Assembly: GCF_022828365.1 (NCBI RefSeq) | Contig: NZ_JAJQJU010000001.1 | Location: 310,001 to 374,000 of the forward strand | Origin: Candidatus Nanosynbacter sp. TM7-087 | GTDB lineage: Bacteria; Patescibacteriota; Saccharimonadia; Saccharimonadales; Saccharimonadaceae | Length of the DNA stretch: 64,000 nucleotides | Direction of reading: 5' to 3' | Part shown: piece after piece, positions 39,585-48,336 of the stretch | How the letters are laid out: each line of letters begins with the position of its first letter | Numbering within the stretch: position 1 is the stretch's first letter | The notes under the pieces: generated by a model | Told to the model about the DNA's origin: nothing | What the model saw: the letters and a program-made list of their open reading frames with translations, nothing else | The model's database searches: none | Program-made: the position numbers and the translations under genes

Positions 39585-40027
39585 CACCTCGTAATTACAA
39601 TGTGCGGCTTCTGTAGAAATACTAGCCATTTTTTCGTTTTTCCATCAATTTTTATCAAGTGAGTATGCTGATGTATCATCGACTTGGTTTTGCTGCCTTG
39701 CGCTCGAGCGTAAATCGAATAGCCGTTATTCTCAAACTTCGCAATCTGATTCATATAGTCAATTTTTTCCTCATCGCTCAAATTCGCCAATGAATCCACG
39801 TGTCGTTTCGGTATCACCATCAAATGGTCGTCCACGCCGCAGCCGTCCCAAAAATCATAGCCAAATCGATTTTTAATGATTAGGCAATGTTGCGTTTCTT
39901 CTACGACTTGACTAGTGTGCTGTTTTACCAATTGACAGAAGTCGCAACTTTCAGATCTATTACTTTTCTTATGATTCTTATATTCTTTTTCTTTTGTCCG
40001 CCAACGGAACATTGAGCCAGTCATCAT
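39584..40027 (-). CDS. HIT family nucleotide hydrolase
   Basis: 147 residues. Histidine triad MIHQHTHLIKI near residues 115-125 and PKRHVDSLANLSDEE upstream; N-terminal CDFCQLV pair could bind zinc as in many HIT proteins. Members hydrolyse dinucleotide polyphosphates or nucleoside phosphoramidates. Overlaps dcd and tmk by one base each, so the three are almost surely translated together. Exact substrate unknown. Confidence 0.85.
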   Translation of the reverse strand: MMTGSMFRWRTKEKEYKNHKKSNRSESCDFCQLVKQHTSQVVEETQHCLIIKNRFGYDFWDGCGVDDHLMVIPKRHVDSLANLSDEEKIDYMNQIAKFENNGYSIYARAQGSKTKSMIHQHTHLIKIDGKTKKWLVFLQKPHIVITR

Positions 40028-40746
40028 TATAAAATCCCCTCGCTGAGCCCCGCAATTTCCATCGGTTTATGCCGACGATCCTTAAACGCCCGCGGCAACA
40101 TCATTTCAGGTCGCCAAGTTTTTATCAATTCATCCAAATCGTCAGTGTGCTGATATTTGCCGCTCATTCCACCGCGTCCACTAGCATATCCGCCGTCAAC
40201 CTGACCAGTGTGATGAAAAATCAATTGCCCAATTCTCTCACCAACAGGCAAAACCACACTTTCATGCTTATTTAAATTGTAAATCTCAAGCGTAATCCGA
40301 TTGATATATCCCGGATCAACCCAGCCAGCATCAAAACACACCGCCACGCCGTTTCGCCCCCAAGAGCTACGACTTTTCACCTCGGCCGCGCCGCCATGCG
40401 TCCGAATTCCAACAAATTCGTGCGTATGCGCCAAAATTCGCTCACCAGGCTTCAGGACAATAATCGGATGATCTGGCGGAATATTCTTAAATTCCCGAAA
40501 ACCATGCCGCTTGCACCATTCGGCATGCGGCATTGCCTTAAGCGGACCCTTGAAGTATCGATTGACATCAGACTCGTCAAACGGATTATAAACTCGCGAA
40601 ATATCGTCATATTCCTGCTTATAAAAATTAAAGCCTAGCGTAAAATCTAAGCTGGCTTCCGATACGTTTTTTGGGTTGAACGGCGTACAGACAATTGTCC
40701 CGTCTTCAATCGCCGCTAATATATCTTTATTTGAGTACACGCTCAC
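40027..40746 (-). CDS. dcd: dCTP deaminase (possibly bifunctional with dUTPase)
   Basis: 239 residues from GTG 40746, which has a GGGAGGTG site 5 bases upstream; the ATG at 40779 lacks one. Motif KSRSSWGRNGVAVCFDAGWVDPGY carries the catalytic Ser/Arg and Glu/Asp set of the dCTP deaminase/dUTPase fold, and LKPGERILAHTHEFVGI is typical. Makes dUTP (or dUMP) from dCTP to feed thymidylate synthesis. First gene of dcd-HIT-tmk. Confidence 0.9.
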   Translation of the reverse strand: MSVYSNKDILAAIEDGTIVCTPFNPKNVSEASLDFTLGFNFYKQEYDDISRVYNPFDESDVNRYFKGPLKAMPHAEWCKRHGFREFKNIPPDHPIIVLKPGERILAHTHEFVGIRTHGGAAEVKSRSSWGRNGVAVCFDAGWVDPGYINRITLEIYNLNKHESVVLPVGERIGQLIFHHTGQVDGGYASGRGGMSGKYQHTDDLDELIKTWRPEMMLPRAFKDRRHKPMEIAGLSEGIL

Positions 40747-40850
40747 TAAACACCTCCCATTGCGTGATTTTTCTACCAAATCTTATTATGGCAAGTTTAT
40801 GCGTTCCGATCAAGCTTTCGGTAAATTTTACAGCATGTTAAACTGAAATT

Positions 40851-41345
40851 ATGGAAAAAGCCATTATTGTAGCTTACGATAAAAACCGCGCCATCGGACA
40901 AAATGGCGATATGCCGTGGGGGCGAAGTTTGCCGGCCGACTTGGTGAATTTTAAGCGTTTGACGAGAAACAGCAATGTCATTATGGGCAGAAAAACGTTT
41001 GAGTCAATTGGCTCGCGACCACTTCCAGACAGAGAAAATATTGTCATTTCATCCAAGCCAACTGGCGTCAAAAAAGTTCTTACGGCTATGAATTTACGAA
41101 GCGCCCTGGCTTTATCGCGATATCCGACTTTTATTATTGGTGGCTCACGAGTTTATAAAGACGCGCTAGACATTCCAGAGATCGACACCATTTACGCCAC
41201 AGAAATTGACGCCGAATTCCCCGATGCTGACACTTTTTTCCCAGAGATAGATATGGACGCGTGGGAGGAAGTAAGTCGCACGCATCATTCGGCAGATAAT
41301 GAAAATAATTACGATTTTGATTTTGTGACGTATAAAAGAAAATAG
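40851..41345 (+). CDS. folA: dihydrofolate reductase
   Basis: 164 residues. MEKAIIVAYDKNRAIGQNGDMPWGRSLPADLVNFKRLT has the catalytic Asp in LPADL, VIMGRKTFESIGSRPLPDR is the cofactor loop, and FIIGGSRVYKDAL the second. Regenerates tetrahydrofolate used by thyA. An extended -10 (TGTTAAACT, 40836-40844) ends 6 bases before the ATG, so the mRNA is probably leaderless. Divergent from dcd. Confidence 0.95.
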   Translation: MEKAIIVAYDKNRAIGQNGDMPWGRSLPADLVNFKRLTRNSNVIMGRKTFESIGSRPLPDRENIVISSKPTGVKKVLTAMNLRSALALSRYPTFIIGGSRVYKDALDIPEIDTIYATEIDAEFPDADTFFPEIDMDAWEEVSRTHHSADNENNYDFDFVTYKRK

Positions 41346-41355
41346 CCTTCTTAAG

Positions 41356-41384
41356 TTGACAGTATTTGGTATTTATGGTATGAT
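41356..41384 (+). promoter_or_regulatory. consensus promoter for the 95-aa gene
   Basis: TTGACA (41356-41361), exactly 17 bases, TATGAT (41379-41384). The ATG at 41392 lies 7 bases further, which is where transcription should start, so the message is leaderless. Confidence 0.8.
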
Positions 41385-41391
41385 AAAGCGC

Positions 41392-41679
41392 ATGAATGAG
41401 AAATATAATCTATGTATCATAGACCCCGAAGAGAGTGGCGATCTTAAAATTACAGATATACCAGAATATCAGAATTCAGTGCGCGCCCTCATTGCAATAC
41501 TTGTCGATAATCCTACCTGCAATGAAGATGGGACAGTCAATAGCAAAGCGTTCTTAATAGAAAGAGGAATATCCGAAAAAGGCAACTCTACAGCAAAAGG
41601 AACGTATAGAGATATACAGTTTAACCCCGACACCAGACGATATAAAATTCTGCCAAAGAAAAATCTCCGTAAAAAATAA
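41392..41679 (+). CDS. small protein of unknown function
   Basis: 95 residues, MNEKYNLCIIDPEESGDLKI to a basic end LPKKNLRKK. No membrane segment. No family recognised. The longer frame from 41356 would start inside the -35 box and is rejected. Between folA and thyA but its own promoter argues against a shared operon. Followed by a weak hairpin TTAGCC / GGCTA (41683-41699). Confidence 0.65.
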   Translation: MNEKYNLCIIDPEESGDLKITDIPEYQNSVRALIAILVDNPTCNEDGTVNSKAFLIERGISEKGNSTAKGTYRDIQFNPDTRRYKILPKKNLRKK

Positions 41680-41713
41680 ACCTTAGCCACTCAGGCTATA
41701 AGTGCAAATCACA

Positions 41714-42652
41714 CTACACAGCAATCGGCGCTTTTATCGCTGGATGGCATTCATAGTCCTCCAGGCGAATATCATCAATCGTGAAATCGTCAATATTCTT
41801 GATGTCTGGATTTAGCCACAGTTTCGGTAGCGGCAGCGGACGGCGCGATAATTGCTCGTCAACTTGCGCGCGGTGATTATTGTAAATATGTGCGCTATTT
41901 AAGGTATGGATAAACTCGCCAGGTTGCTTGTCGGTAACTTGAGCGACAATTGACAGAAGCAGCGCATAGCTGGCAATGTTAAACGGCACCCCAAGGAACA
42001 TATCCGCCGATCTCTGAGTCAGCGCCAAATCCAGCTTGTCCTTCTCGCCGTTTTTACCAGGTCTTACGTTAAATTGAAACATCGTATGACACGGAGGCAG
42101 CCCGCCAGCTTGAACGATGTCATCAATTTCCGCCACATTCCACGCGCTCACGATATTCCGACGCGACTCCGGGTTCGTCTTTATCATGTCAATGGCGTTC
42201 TGAATCTGGTCAATAGTTCCACCCTTTCCATCCGGCCATTTTCGCCATTGGACACCATAAACTGGCCCCAAATTTCCCCATTCTTCAGCAAACGCGTGAT
42301 CGTTAGCAATCTTATCAATAAATTCCTTCATTCCAGCGCGCCACTCGTCGCCGTTAATTTCTGGTATTTTCTGACCAGTTTTTTCTAGATAATTTTTATA
42401 TGGCCACTCATCCCAGATATGAACGCCGTTTTGTGCCAAATATTCAATATTGCCCGTACCTTTAAGAAACCAAAGAAGCTCATGAGCAACGCTTTTGAAA
42501 TATAACTTCTTAGTGGTCATCGCCGGAAATCCGTCCGCCAAATTATATCGCGTCTGAATACCAAAAACTTCTGTCGTCCCCGTTCCCGTACGATCACCTT
42601 TTTGCACACCGTTATCGCGAACGTATTTCAATGCGTCTAAATATTGCCTCAT
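41714..42652 (-). CDS. thyA: thymidylate synthase
   Basis: 312 residues. [13 protein letters not shown] phosphate loop, catalytic Cys188 in [32 protein letters not shown] and [16 protein letters not shown]. Converts dUMP to dTMP using methylene-tetrahydrofolate. With folA, dcd and tmk nearby the window encodes a complete dCTP-to-dTDP route. Confidence 0.97.
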   Translation of the reverse strand: MRQYLDALKYVRDNGVQKGDRTGTGTTEVFGIQTRYNLADGFPAMTTKKLYFKSVAHELLWFLKGTGNIEYLAQNGVHIWDEWPYKNYLEKTGQKIPEINGDEWRAGMKEFIDKIANDHAFAEEWGNLGPVYGVQWRKWPDGKGGTIDQIQNAIDMIKTNPESRRNIVSAWNVAEIDDIVQAGGLPPCHTMFQFNVRPGKNGEKDKLDLALTQRSADMFLGVPFNIASYALLLSIVAQVTDKQPGEFIHTLNSAHIYNNHRAQVDEQLSRRPLPLPKLWLNPDIKNIDDFTIDDIRLEDYECHPAIKAPIAV

Positions 42653-42743
42653 AAGCCCTCCTTACCTACTTCAAATTATGACAATATCCTCCAAAAACCA
42701 CAAGCAGAATCACTAGTAGTTTTAACAACAAACACGCAATTTT

Positions 42744-43337
42744 TTACGACAATTTAGTCAAGACTTTATCGATTAGACCATACTTTACAGCTTCGTTTGG
42801 CGTCATCCAATAATCACGCTCCATATCGGATTTAACCTTAGCCAACTTCTGACCGGTGTTTTTCGCCATAATCTTCGCTAGCATCTCCTTAACTTCCAAA
42901 GTTTCCTTCATGTCAATTTCCATGTCGGTCACTTTTCCGTGCGTTCCAGAAGACGGCTGATGAATCATCACCTTGGCATGCGGCAAGCAAAACCTCTTGC
43001 CCTTAGCGCCAGAGCTGAGCAAAAACGCCCCCATGCTTGCCTGCAAACCAATTCCATACGTCGCCACATCAGGCTTAATAAAATTCATCGTGTCATAAAT
43101 TGCCATACCGTCATAAACGCTGCCGCCTGGACTATTGATATATAGCGATATATCAGCTTGCGAGTCAACATATGCCAAATGCAGTAATTGCGCCACTACG
43201 CTGTTCGCGGTATGCTCGTTAACGTCTTCGCCAAGGAAAATAATTCTCTCATTCAACAATCTCGAATAGATATCAAAAGCACGCTCGCCGTCGGCCGACT
43301 TTTCAACGACAGTTGGAATGAGATATGATTTTGGCAT
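42744..43337 (-). CDS. clpP: ATP-dependent Clp protease proteolytic subunit
   Basis: 197 residues. Catalytic Ser101 ([10 protein letters not shown]), His126 (VMIHQPSSG) and Asp175 (ERDYWMT), plus [19 protein letters not shown]. Seven bases downstream of tig, the common tig-clpP pairing, but clpX does not follow. Confidence 0.97.
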   Translation of the reverse strand: MPKSYLIPTVVEKSADGERAFDIYSRLLNERIIFLGEDVNEHTANSVVAQLLHLAYVDSQADISLYINSPGGSVYDGMAIYDTMNFIKPDVATYGIGLQASMGAFLLSSGAKGKRFCLPHAKVMIHQPSSGTHGKVTDMEIDMKETLEVKEMLAKIMAKNTGQKLAKVKSDMERDYWMTPNEAVKYGLIDKVLTKLS

Positions 43338-43344
43338 ATTTACT

Positions 43345-44634
43345 CTATTTCTTCGTGTTTAATTCAACCAATTTAGCAACGGTCTTATCTGTAATCATTC
43401 GGTTGGCAATGTCGCGATGAACATTTGGGTTATCGAATTGTTCCAGCATTTTCTTATCCTTGCCGTATTGTTGCTTGAAGAAGTCAATTTGTTTCTGAAT
43501 TTCATCGCGAGAAGCCTCAATCTTCAATTCCTTCGACAATTCCGCCAATACCAGACCAGCCTTAACGCGCTTTTCAGCCGCTGGACGAGCCTCTTTCTTC
43601 GTCCATTCATCTTTATCCTTGAAGCCCTGAGTCTTCAAATAACTCTCCAGACTTAGCCCGCTGTACATCAAATTCTGAGTCAAATCACGCTCGATTGATC
43701 GCAATTGGTCTTCAACCAAAAGTTCTGGCAGCGCAGCCTTGCTCTTTTCAGTCAATTCACCAACCAACGCGTCCTTAAACTTCTCGTCAGCTTCGCGCTC
43801 TTTTTGTGCGGTAAGTTCACGCTTGATGTCTTCTTTTACTTCTTTCATCTCTGTAAATGGACCGCATTTTGCTGCAAATTCATCATTTAGTTCTGGCAAT
43901 TTCAATTCATTAACCTTGTGAAGTTTCACGGTAAACACAACGTCTTGACCTGCCAAATTCTCAACGTGATAATCCTCTGGGAATTTCAGTTTCAAATCGA
44001 ACTCTTCACCAGCCTTATGACCAACAACACCTTCTTCAAATCCCGGAATGAATTGACCTTCGCCAAGCTTCAAGCCATATTCCTTAGCCGAACCGCCGTC
44101 AAACGCCACGCCATCTTTCTTTCCCGTAAAGTCAATCACAGCCTCGTCGCCGAGCTTAGCGGCACGCTTGACCTCTGATTTTTCAGAATAGTTTTTACGG
44201 ATTCGCTCAATAACCTCGTCAACATCTTTATCTTCGACCTTTGCTACTTCTTTTTTCGCTGTCAATTTTTTATAATCGCCCAATTTTACCGGCGGAATAA
44301 CTTCAACTTCAGCCGTAAATTCCAATTCGGCGCCCGGTACAAACTTCTTAACTTCAACACTTGGTCGATCCAAAGCTTGCAATTTTTCCTGCAAAAATGC
44401 CTCAGCCACAGCCTTTGACAAAGCATTCTCTAAAATCTGCTCCTGAAGCGCATTCGGATCAACATGCTTAGCGGCTATGCTTGCGGGAACTTTTCCTTTG
44501 CGGAAACCTGGAACTTTAATGTCGCGCGCCAACTTTGTCAATGAAACCTGCTCCGCGTCAGCTAATTCGCTAGCACCCAAAGAAATCGTCAATTGAACTT
44601 TAGTATCTGATAGTTTTTTTACAGTAGTCTTCAT
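43345..44634 (-). CDS. tig: trigger factor
   Basis: 429 residues. N-terminal ribosome-binding signature GFRKGKVP (about 42-49), FKBP-like domain starting near [16 protein letters not shown] (about 160-240), and a helical C-terminal chaperone domain. Binds L23/L29 at the exit tunnel. Pairs with clpP. Confidence 0.96.
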   Translation of the reverse strand: MKTTVKKLSDTKVQLTISLGASELADAEQVSLTKLARDIKVPGFRKGKVPASIAAKHVDPNALQEQILENALSKAVAEAFLQEKLQALDRPSVEVKKFVPGAELEFTAEVEVIPPVKLGDYKKLTAKKEVAKVEDKDVDEVIERIRKNYSEKSEVKRAAKLGDEAVIDFTGKKDGVAFDGGSAKEYGLKLGEGQFIPGFEEGVVGHKAGEEFDLKLKFPEDYHVENLAGQDVVFTVKLHKVNELKLPELNDEFAAKCGPFTEMKEVKEDIKRELTAQKEREADEKFKDALVGELTEKSKAALPELLVEDQLRSIERDLTQNLMYSGLSLESYLKTQGFKDKDEWTKKEARPAAEKRVKAGLVLAELSKELKIEASRDEIQKQIDFFKQQYGKDKKMLEQFDNPNVHRDIANRMITDKTVAKLVELNTKK

Positions 44635-44660
44635 AAAGACTAATTATAACAGATATCAGA

Positions 44661-45995
44661 CTATATCTCAAACAGAGCGTCTTCATCGCCATCGTATCGA
44701 CGATCTTTGACAATTGTCACGATTCGTTCAGCGCTAACCTTCTGCTCATCAGATTCCACCAAGTTTCGAACCGTGTATGTGCCGCTAGCAATTTCATCCT
44801 CGCCCACGAACACCGCAAACGGAATTTGCTTTTTCAACGCCGCTTTTATCTGCTTGTCAATCTTTCTACCGGTGATATCCAGCTCTGCTCGCACGCCTTC
44901 GCTGCGCAATTTTCGCGCCAAATCGTCCGCGCCAGCCATAGATTCTTTTGACACCGGAATTATATATACATCTGTTTTAGATGCCAATTTAGGCAACAAA
45001 TTGTGAACTTCCAGGAACTGTTGCATTGTCGTCGCACCCATGCCAACGCCGACCGTAGCAATCGGTTCAACGCCAAATAGCCCGACCAATCCGTCATATC
45101 GTCCTCCACCAAACAACGCTCGGTTATTCTCTGGCGAATTATCAAAAAGCTCAAAAACCATGCCCGTGTAATAGTCCAGTCCGCGCATCAGAGTAACATC
45201 AAACACTGCATTCGTAATGCCTTTTTGGCTAAGCAATTTCATCACTTCGCGAAGCTGCTTGACGCTTTCATCTTCCATCAATTCGCTCGGCAAATCATCA
45301 ACAGATTTCATGCTGATCATCTTAGCCAACTTAGGCAGACCTTCAGCCGCTTGACTTCCAAAAATCTCAATCGCCTGACGCTTAAATTCTTCGGCAGGAA
45401 TCTTATTTTTCCTATCGAGCAGCTTCATCATCATCGTCGAACCAACAATATCAAGCTTCAAAAATTGACTCATCAAACGATTGATCAATTGGCGATTATT
45501 AACCCTGACCGTAAACATTTCCTGCTTGGCGCCAAAATTCATCACGCTAGCGTGGCTCAGCTCAATAATCTCCGCGTCCGCCGCCGCGCCGTCCACGCCA
45601 AACAAATCAGCGTTCAATTGCCAAAACTCACGCTCACGCCCACGTTGCGGTCGTTCATAGCGCATAAAATTAGCAATTGAATACAGCCGCGCAGGCATCG
45701 CCAGTTCCTGACGTTTAGCCGCCACCATTCGAGAAATTGACGGCGTCATCTCAGGACGAATTGCCACCATTCGACCGCCACGATCTTCAAAAGCGTATGT
45801 TTGCTCGCCCGCCAATTCCTGACCCGACTTCGCCAAATAAATATCTAGCGGCTCCAGTAGCGGCGCGCCGTATTCTTCATAGCCAAAACTCTCAACCGTC
45901 TTGTGCCAAACATTAAAAATATAATTCTGCAGACGCTTTTCCTCTGGAAAATAGTCTCGCGAACCTTTGTAACTTTGTGTAGATAAACTGCTCAT
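44661..45995 (-). CDS. hisS: histidyl-tRNA synthetase
   Basis: 444 residues, class II. Motif 2 RYERPQRGREREFWQLNADLFG, motif MRGLDYYTGMVFEL (histidine A), GGGRYDGLVGLFG, and a C-terminal anticodon domain. Length normal. 26 bases upstream of tig on the same strand. An extended -10 (TGCTATAAA) lies near 46033 on the minus strand. Confidence 0.97.
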   Translation of the reverse strand: MSSLSTQSYKGSRDYFPEEKRLQNYIFNVWHKTVESFGYEEYGAPLLEPLDIYLAKSGQELAGEQTYAFEDRGGRMVAIRPEMTPSISRMVAAKRQELAMPARLYSIANFMRYERPQRGREREFWQLNADLFGVDGAAADAEIIELSHASVMNFGAKQEMFTVRVNNRQLINRLMSQFLKLDIVGSTMMMKLLDRKNKIPAEEFKRQAIEIFGSQAAEGLPKLAKMISMKSVDDLPSELMEDESVKQLREVMKLLSQKGITNAVFDVTLMRGLDYYTGMVFELFDNSPENNRALFGGGRYDGLVGLFGVEPIATVGVGMGATTMQQFLEVHNLLPKLASKTDVYIIPVSKESMAGADDLARKLRSEGVRAELDITGRKIDKQIKAALKKQIPFAVFVGEDEIASGTYTVRNLVESDEQKVSAERIVTIVKDRRYDGDEDALFEI

Positions 45996-46035
45996 GTTAG
46001 CTCCATTATGTCATTATTTCTTATTTATAGCAATC

Positions 46036-46060
46036 AAAAACGCCGAGGCAGAACTCGGCG
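46036..46060 (-). terminator. terminator after the SpoU methylase gene
   Basis: Perfect stem CGCCGAG / CTCGGCG followed on the minus strand by TTTTTGATTG. Confidence 0.85.
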
Positions 46061-46132
46061 CATACAATCAAAAAATCAGAGTCCTACCTCGGCAACACGT
46101 GTGAATGATGGAATTTAGGTAAAATCATGGTA

Positions 46133-46660
46133 CTATTGTAGCACATTCTGCTGCAACCAACAATACATCGCCACGGTTGCTGCCGCACCGACGTTGATGG
46201 AGCGAGTCGAGCCGAATTGCTCAATCGCCACAATCTGATCCGCAGCGCCAGCCAGCTCCGCAGAAATCCCCGGCCCTTCTTGCCCAAATACCAAAACCGC
46301 ACGCTTCGGTAAACTCGTCTGCGACATATTAACACTGCCCGGGATATTATCAATAGCAATAATTTCCCTGCCTTCATTACGCATTTTTTCAATAAACTCT
46401 TCCGTCGTCGCCAAATACGTAATGTGAAGATATTTATCCGTCATCATCGCACCGCGCTTATTCCATTGCCTGCGCCCAATCACATAAATCTGCCGCACGC
46501 CAAACGCATTAGCACTACGAACGATTGTCCCCATATTAAAATCTCGCTCGGTATTTTCCAGCGCAATCACCAAACCGTGATCTTCAGAATCCAACTCACT
46601 TATAATCTCCGATTCGCTCCGACCCTTAAATTTATCAATGACATTTCTTTTATCTTCCAT
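46133..46660 (-). CDS. SpoU (TrmH) family RNA 2'-O-methyltransferase
   Basis: 175 residues from ATG 46660, which follows an extended -10 (TGATAAAAT) by 7 bases; an upstream frame to 46690 overlaps that box. SPOUT motifs: NTERDFNMGTIVRSANAFGV (motif 1), VLVFGQEGPGIS (motif 2), SINVGAAATVAMYCW (motif 3). Uses S-adenosylmethionine to methylate rRNA or tRNA ribose; target unknown. Confidence 0.88.
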   Translation of the reverse strand: MEDKRNVIDKFKGRSESEIISELDSEDHGLVIALENTERDFNMGTIVRSANAFGVRQIYVIGRRQWNKRGAMMTDKYLHITYLATTEEFIEKMRNEGREIIAIDNIPGSVNMSQTSLPKRAVLVFGQEGPGISAELAGAADQIVAIEQFGSTRSINVGAAATVAMYCWLQQNVLQ

Positions 46661-46714
46661 CTCTGTTATTTTATCAAAGTTCCTAAGCAAATAACAAAAG
46701 TTGAGAGCCTTCTA

Positions 46715-46929
46715 TTGACTTAATCACCATAGAATGGTATAAGTAATATTGGTTTTCGTTAATGAGTTGAGATTACTCCTCATCCGAAAACGTTCATTGA
46801 CAAGCAGCCAAAACACAAGGCGAGTTTTTATTTCTTCTAAGAGCTTTAAGGGGTAAAATCTCGTCTTGTGCATAAAGAATGCACATATATCACAGTGAGG
46901 GCGAGAAAACACCAGAAAGGTGAAGGATC
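46715..46929 (+). promoter_or_regulatory. structured leader of cassette A (76-aa gene)
   Basis: -35 TTGACT (46715-46720), 17 bases, -10 TATAAG (46738-46743). Then hairpin P0 GTTTTCG..ATGAG / CTCAT..CGAAAAC (46752-46791); element A TGACAAGCAGCCA (46798-46810); long hairpin P1 ACAAGGCGAG / CTCGTCTTGT (46815-46869); hairpin P2 TGTGCAT-AAAGA-ATGCACA (46867-46885); palindrome TCACAGTGA; GAAAGGTGAAGG ribosome site. Matches the leaders at 47274 and 55173 part for part. Confidence 0.75.
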
Positions 46930-47160
46930 GTGAATAAAAAGACCAATACGACGGCACTGGAGAATTTTCTTCGTCGAGCAACCGCGTCTGTCGAGGGGAA
47001 GAAATTGACCCTCGACTATATCCCGAAAGAAGGTCTGATATCACACACGATTGCCACTGATGTAGAAGTTAGGAAACTTCTCGTCCAGCTAAGCGAAGAA
47101 GCCACTGCGCTGGCGCAAGTAGCGCAAAGTCTTCTGGGCCACACAGAGACAGAAGACTAA
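46930..47160 (+). CDS. cassette A cargo: small helical protein, unknown
   Basis: 76 residues, GTG start after AAAGGTGAAGG. Sequence begins MNKKTNTTALENFLRRATA and ends in a heptad-like helix VRKLLVQLSEEATALAQVAQSLLG then an acidic tail TETED. No signal or membrane segment. C-ending codons dominate. No similarity seen to the cargo ORFs of the other two cassettes, though leader and tail are shared. Function unknown. Confidence 0.7.
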   Translation: MNKKTNTTALENFLRRATASVEGKKLTLDYIPKEGLISHTIATDVEVRKLLVQLSEEATALAQVAQSLLGHTETED

Positions 47161-47166
47161 CAACGC

Positions 47167-47222
47167 GGGATATATGATGAGTTGATCCACATTCTTTTTT
47201 ATGGCTGCTTGTCATATATCCC
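47167..47222 (+). terminator. cassette A 3' tail hairpin containing A'
   Basis: Arms GGGATATATGA (47167-47177) and TCATATATCCC (47212-47222) enclose a loop. TGGCTGCTTGTCA (47202-47214) is the exact reverse complement of leader element A (46798-46810), so the 3' end can pair either with its own hairpin arm or with the leader. Confidence 0.7.
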
Positions 47223-47240
47223 CTGAAATCATTTTGGAAT

Positions 47241-47263
47241 AGTCTCATTTGAGGCTGTTTTTT
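47241..47263 (+). terminator. terminator between cassettes A and B
   Basis: Stem AGTCTCA / TGAGGCT (one G-U) followed directly by GTTTTTT. Confidence 0.75.
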
Positions 47264-47273
47264 ATGTGTTCTA

Positions 47274-47461
47274 TTGACTTTTTTACACAAGTGTGATATA
47301 TATAATATCAGCTTTTGTTGACAAGTTGAATAAATCCTTGTCCAAAAGTGAACTTTGACAGGCAATCGAATACAAGATGAGTTTTTATTTCTTTTTAAAA
47401 ACCACCGCAAGAGAGATAAGATCTCATCTTGTGTTGTTAAAGAACAACCGCAATTCCGCAG
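47274..47461 (+). promoter_or_regulatory. structured leader of cassette B (147-aa gene)
   Basis: -35 TTGACT (47274-47279), spacer with ACACAAGTGT, -10 TATATA/TATAAT (47297-47306). P0 CTTTTG..GACAAG / CTTGTC..AAAAG (47312-47348); element A TGACAGGCAATCG (47356-47368); P1 ACAAGATGAG / CTCATCTTGT (47372-47432); P2 GTTGTT-AAAG-AACAAC (47433-47448). Same order and spacing as cassettes A and C. Confidence 0.75.
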
Positions 47462-47491
47462 ATGAGAGAACACGAACAGGAAGATAGCACA

Positions 47492-47935
47492 ATGTTTATC
47501 GATGTCTCTGACGACCTCTTCGCTACGGCGAAAGACCTGAATACGAAATGGCACATCGCCATGAATGTCATCTGCAAGGACGAATATATCCCTGCAATTC
47601 AGACCAGGCGATTCGTCCAACAGATTCGCGACATGTGTCAACGAGTACAAGACCTCCAGGTCTATGCGAAAACACTGCACCACAGCAGTATCGCACAGCC
47701 CCCATCCATGGTCGTAGGCGTCAACATCTACAACGATGCCGCGAGAATCTCGTCGACCCTAGAGGAGCTGAAAAGCTTCATCACTAGGTACGTCGCCATG
47801 ACGGACGAAGACGACAAGCAGTTCAAGGATGTCTTGAACGAGATTGATGATACTCTTCTGTGCTTGATGTACGCAGGAGAATCCATGCAATACAGCCGCG
47901 ACGAGGCTGTACTCAGCAATCCCTGGATTGACTGA
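47492..47935 (+). CDS. cassette B cargo: helical protein, unknown
   Basis: 147 residues from ATG 47492, which has AGGAAG 8 bases upstream; ATG 47462 in the same frame has no site. Predicted mostly helical and soluble, with acidic patches (MTDEDDKQFKDVLNEIDD) and seven-residue hydrophobic spacing near RRFVQQIRDMCQRVQDLQVYAK. Strong C-ending codon bias unlike the core genes. Unknown family. Immediately upstream of the defence cassette but separated by its own tail and terminator. Confidence 0.7.
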   Translation: MFIDVSDDLFATAKDLNTKWHIAMNVICKDEYIPAIQTRRFVQQIRDMCQRVQDLQVYAKTLHHSSIAQPPSMVVGVNIYNDAARISSTLEELKSFITRYVAMTDEDDKQFKDVLNEIDDTLLCLMYAGESMQYSRDEAVLSNPWID

Positions 47936-47943
47936 CAGTATAT

Positions 47944-47993
47944 AGTCTACATGGCGGGTGATTGTTCTTTTACGATTGCCTGTCATGTAGACT
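47944..47993 (+). terminator. cassette B 3' tail hairpin containing A'
   Basis: AGTCTACATG (47944-47953) and CATGTAGACT (47984-47993) form the outer stem; with G-U pairs about 22 base pairs can form around a TCTTTT loop. CGATTGCCTGTCA (47973-47985) is the exact reverse complement of element A at 47356-47368. Confidence 0.7.
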
Positions 47994-48008
47994 CTGAATT
48001 TACGACAT

Positions 48009-48068
48009 TAAAAATCACCCTAACTACGGGTGATTTTCTTATGATGAAAAATTTCAGTTCTTGGTGCG
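48009..48068 (-). repeat. inverted copy of the tRNA-Leu(TAG) 3' end and terminator
   Basis: Read on the minus strand this is CGCACCAAG followed by a sequence that matches the 3' flank of tRNA-Leu(TAG) (54350-54410) at all but about five of 60 positions, including the AAAATCACCC...GGGTGATTTTT terminator. The tRNA body itself is missing: at CGCACCA the sequence switches into the 234-bp inverted repeat of the defence cassette. Confidence 0.85.
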
Positions 48069-48295
48069 ATTTTACGCCAATGCTAGAACCTACTTTAGTA
48101 CAAAGTTGTAAATCTAATTCAATCTATTTGGCGCGCCATAAGAGCGACAAAGTCGCTACCTACGGTTTTAAACGGTTTTTGCCACCGCCCAAAACCGCTT
48201 AAATTACCTCAGAAAACAGAAATAACTGAACAAAAGGGATTAACTTGAACAGATTAGATAAGTGGCATTTTGATGGAAATAACTTGATAAGAAAT
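48062..48295 (+). repeat. left 234-bp inverted repeat of the defence cassette
   Basis: Reverse complement of 52154-52387 with a single mismatch (GCCAATG versus GCCCATG near position 48078). Internal features: palindrome GGCGCGCC, hairpin AGCGAC-AAA-GTCGCT, and CGGTTTTAAACGGTTTTTG next to CAAAACCGCTTAAA. Both copies end outward in TGGTGCG, the complement of a tRNA 3' end CGCACCA. No ORF of its own. Confidence 0.92.
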
Positions 48296-48336
48296 GGATG
48301 AAATTTTTTAAGAGCTTATGTTATAATAGTAGCGAT

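Noticed and set aside
46724..47044. Minus-strand ORF over the cassette A leader
   Set aside because: It runs through the hairpins of the leader on the opposite strand and has no start site or family features.
47944..47993. Cassette tails as integron attC sites
   Set aside because: They are imperfect palindromes after single-ORF cassettes, but I see no GTTRRRY core, no integrase gene, and the A/A' link to the leader is not an attC property.
48009..48068. A complete third tRNA-Leu gene
   Set aside because: Only the last seven bases CGCACCA and the downstream flank are present; no tRNA body precedes them.
48062..48295. Inverted repeat as a classic insertion-sequence end pair
   Set aside because: 234 bp is very long for terminal repeats, there is no transposase inside, and no clear short target duplication is seen outside the repeats.
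48298..48336. Upstream ATG start of the methyltransferase
   Set aside because: It lies before the TATAAT box at 48322-48327, so it would not be transcribed from that promoter.
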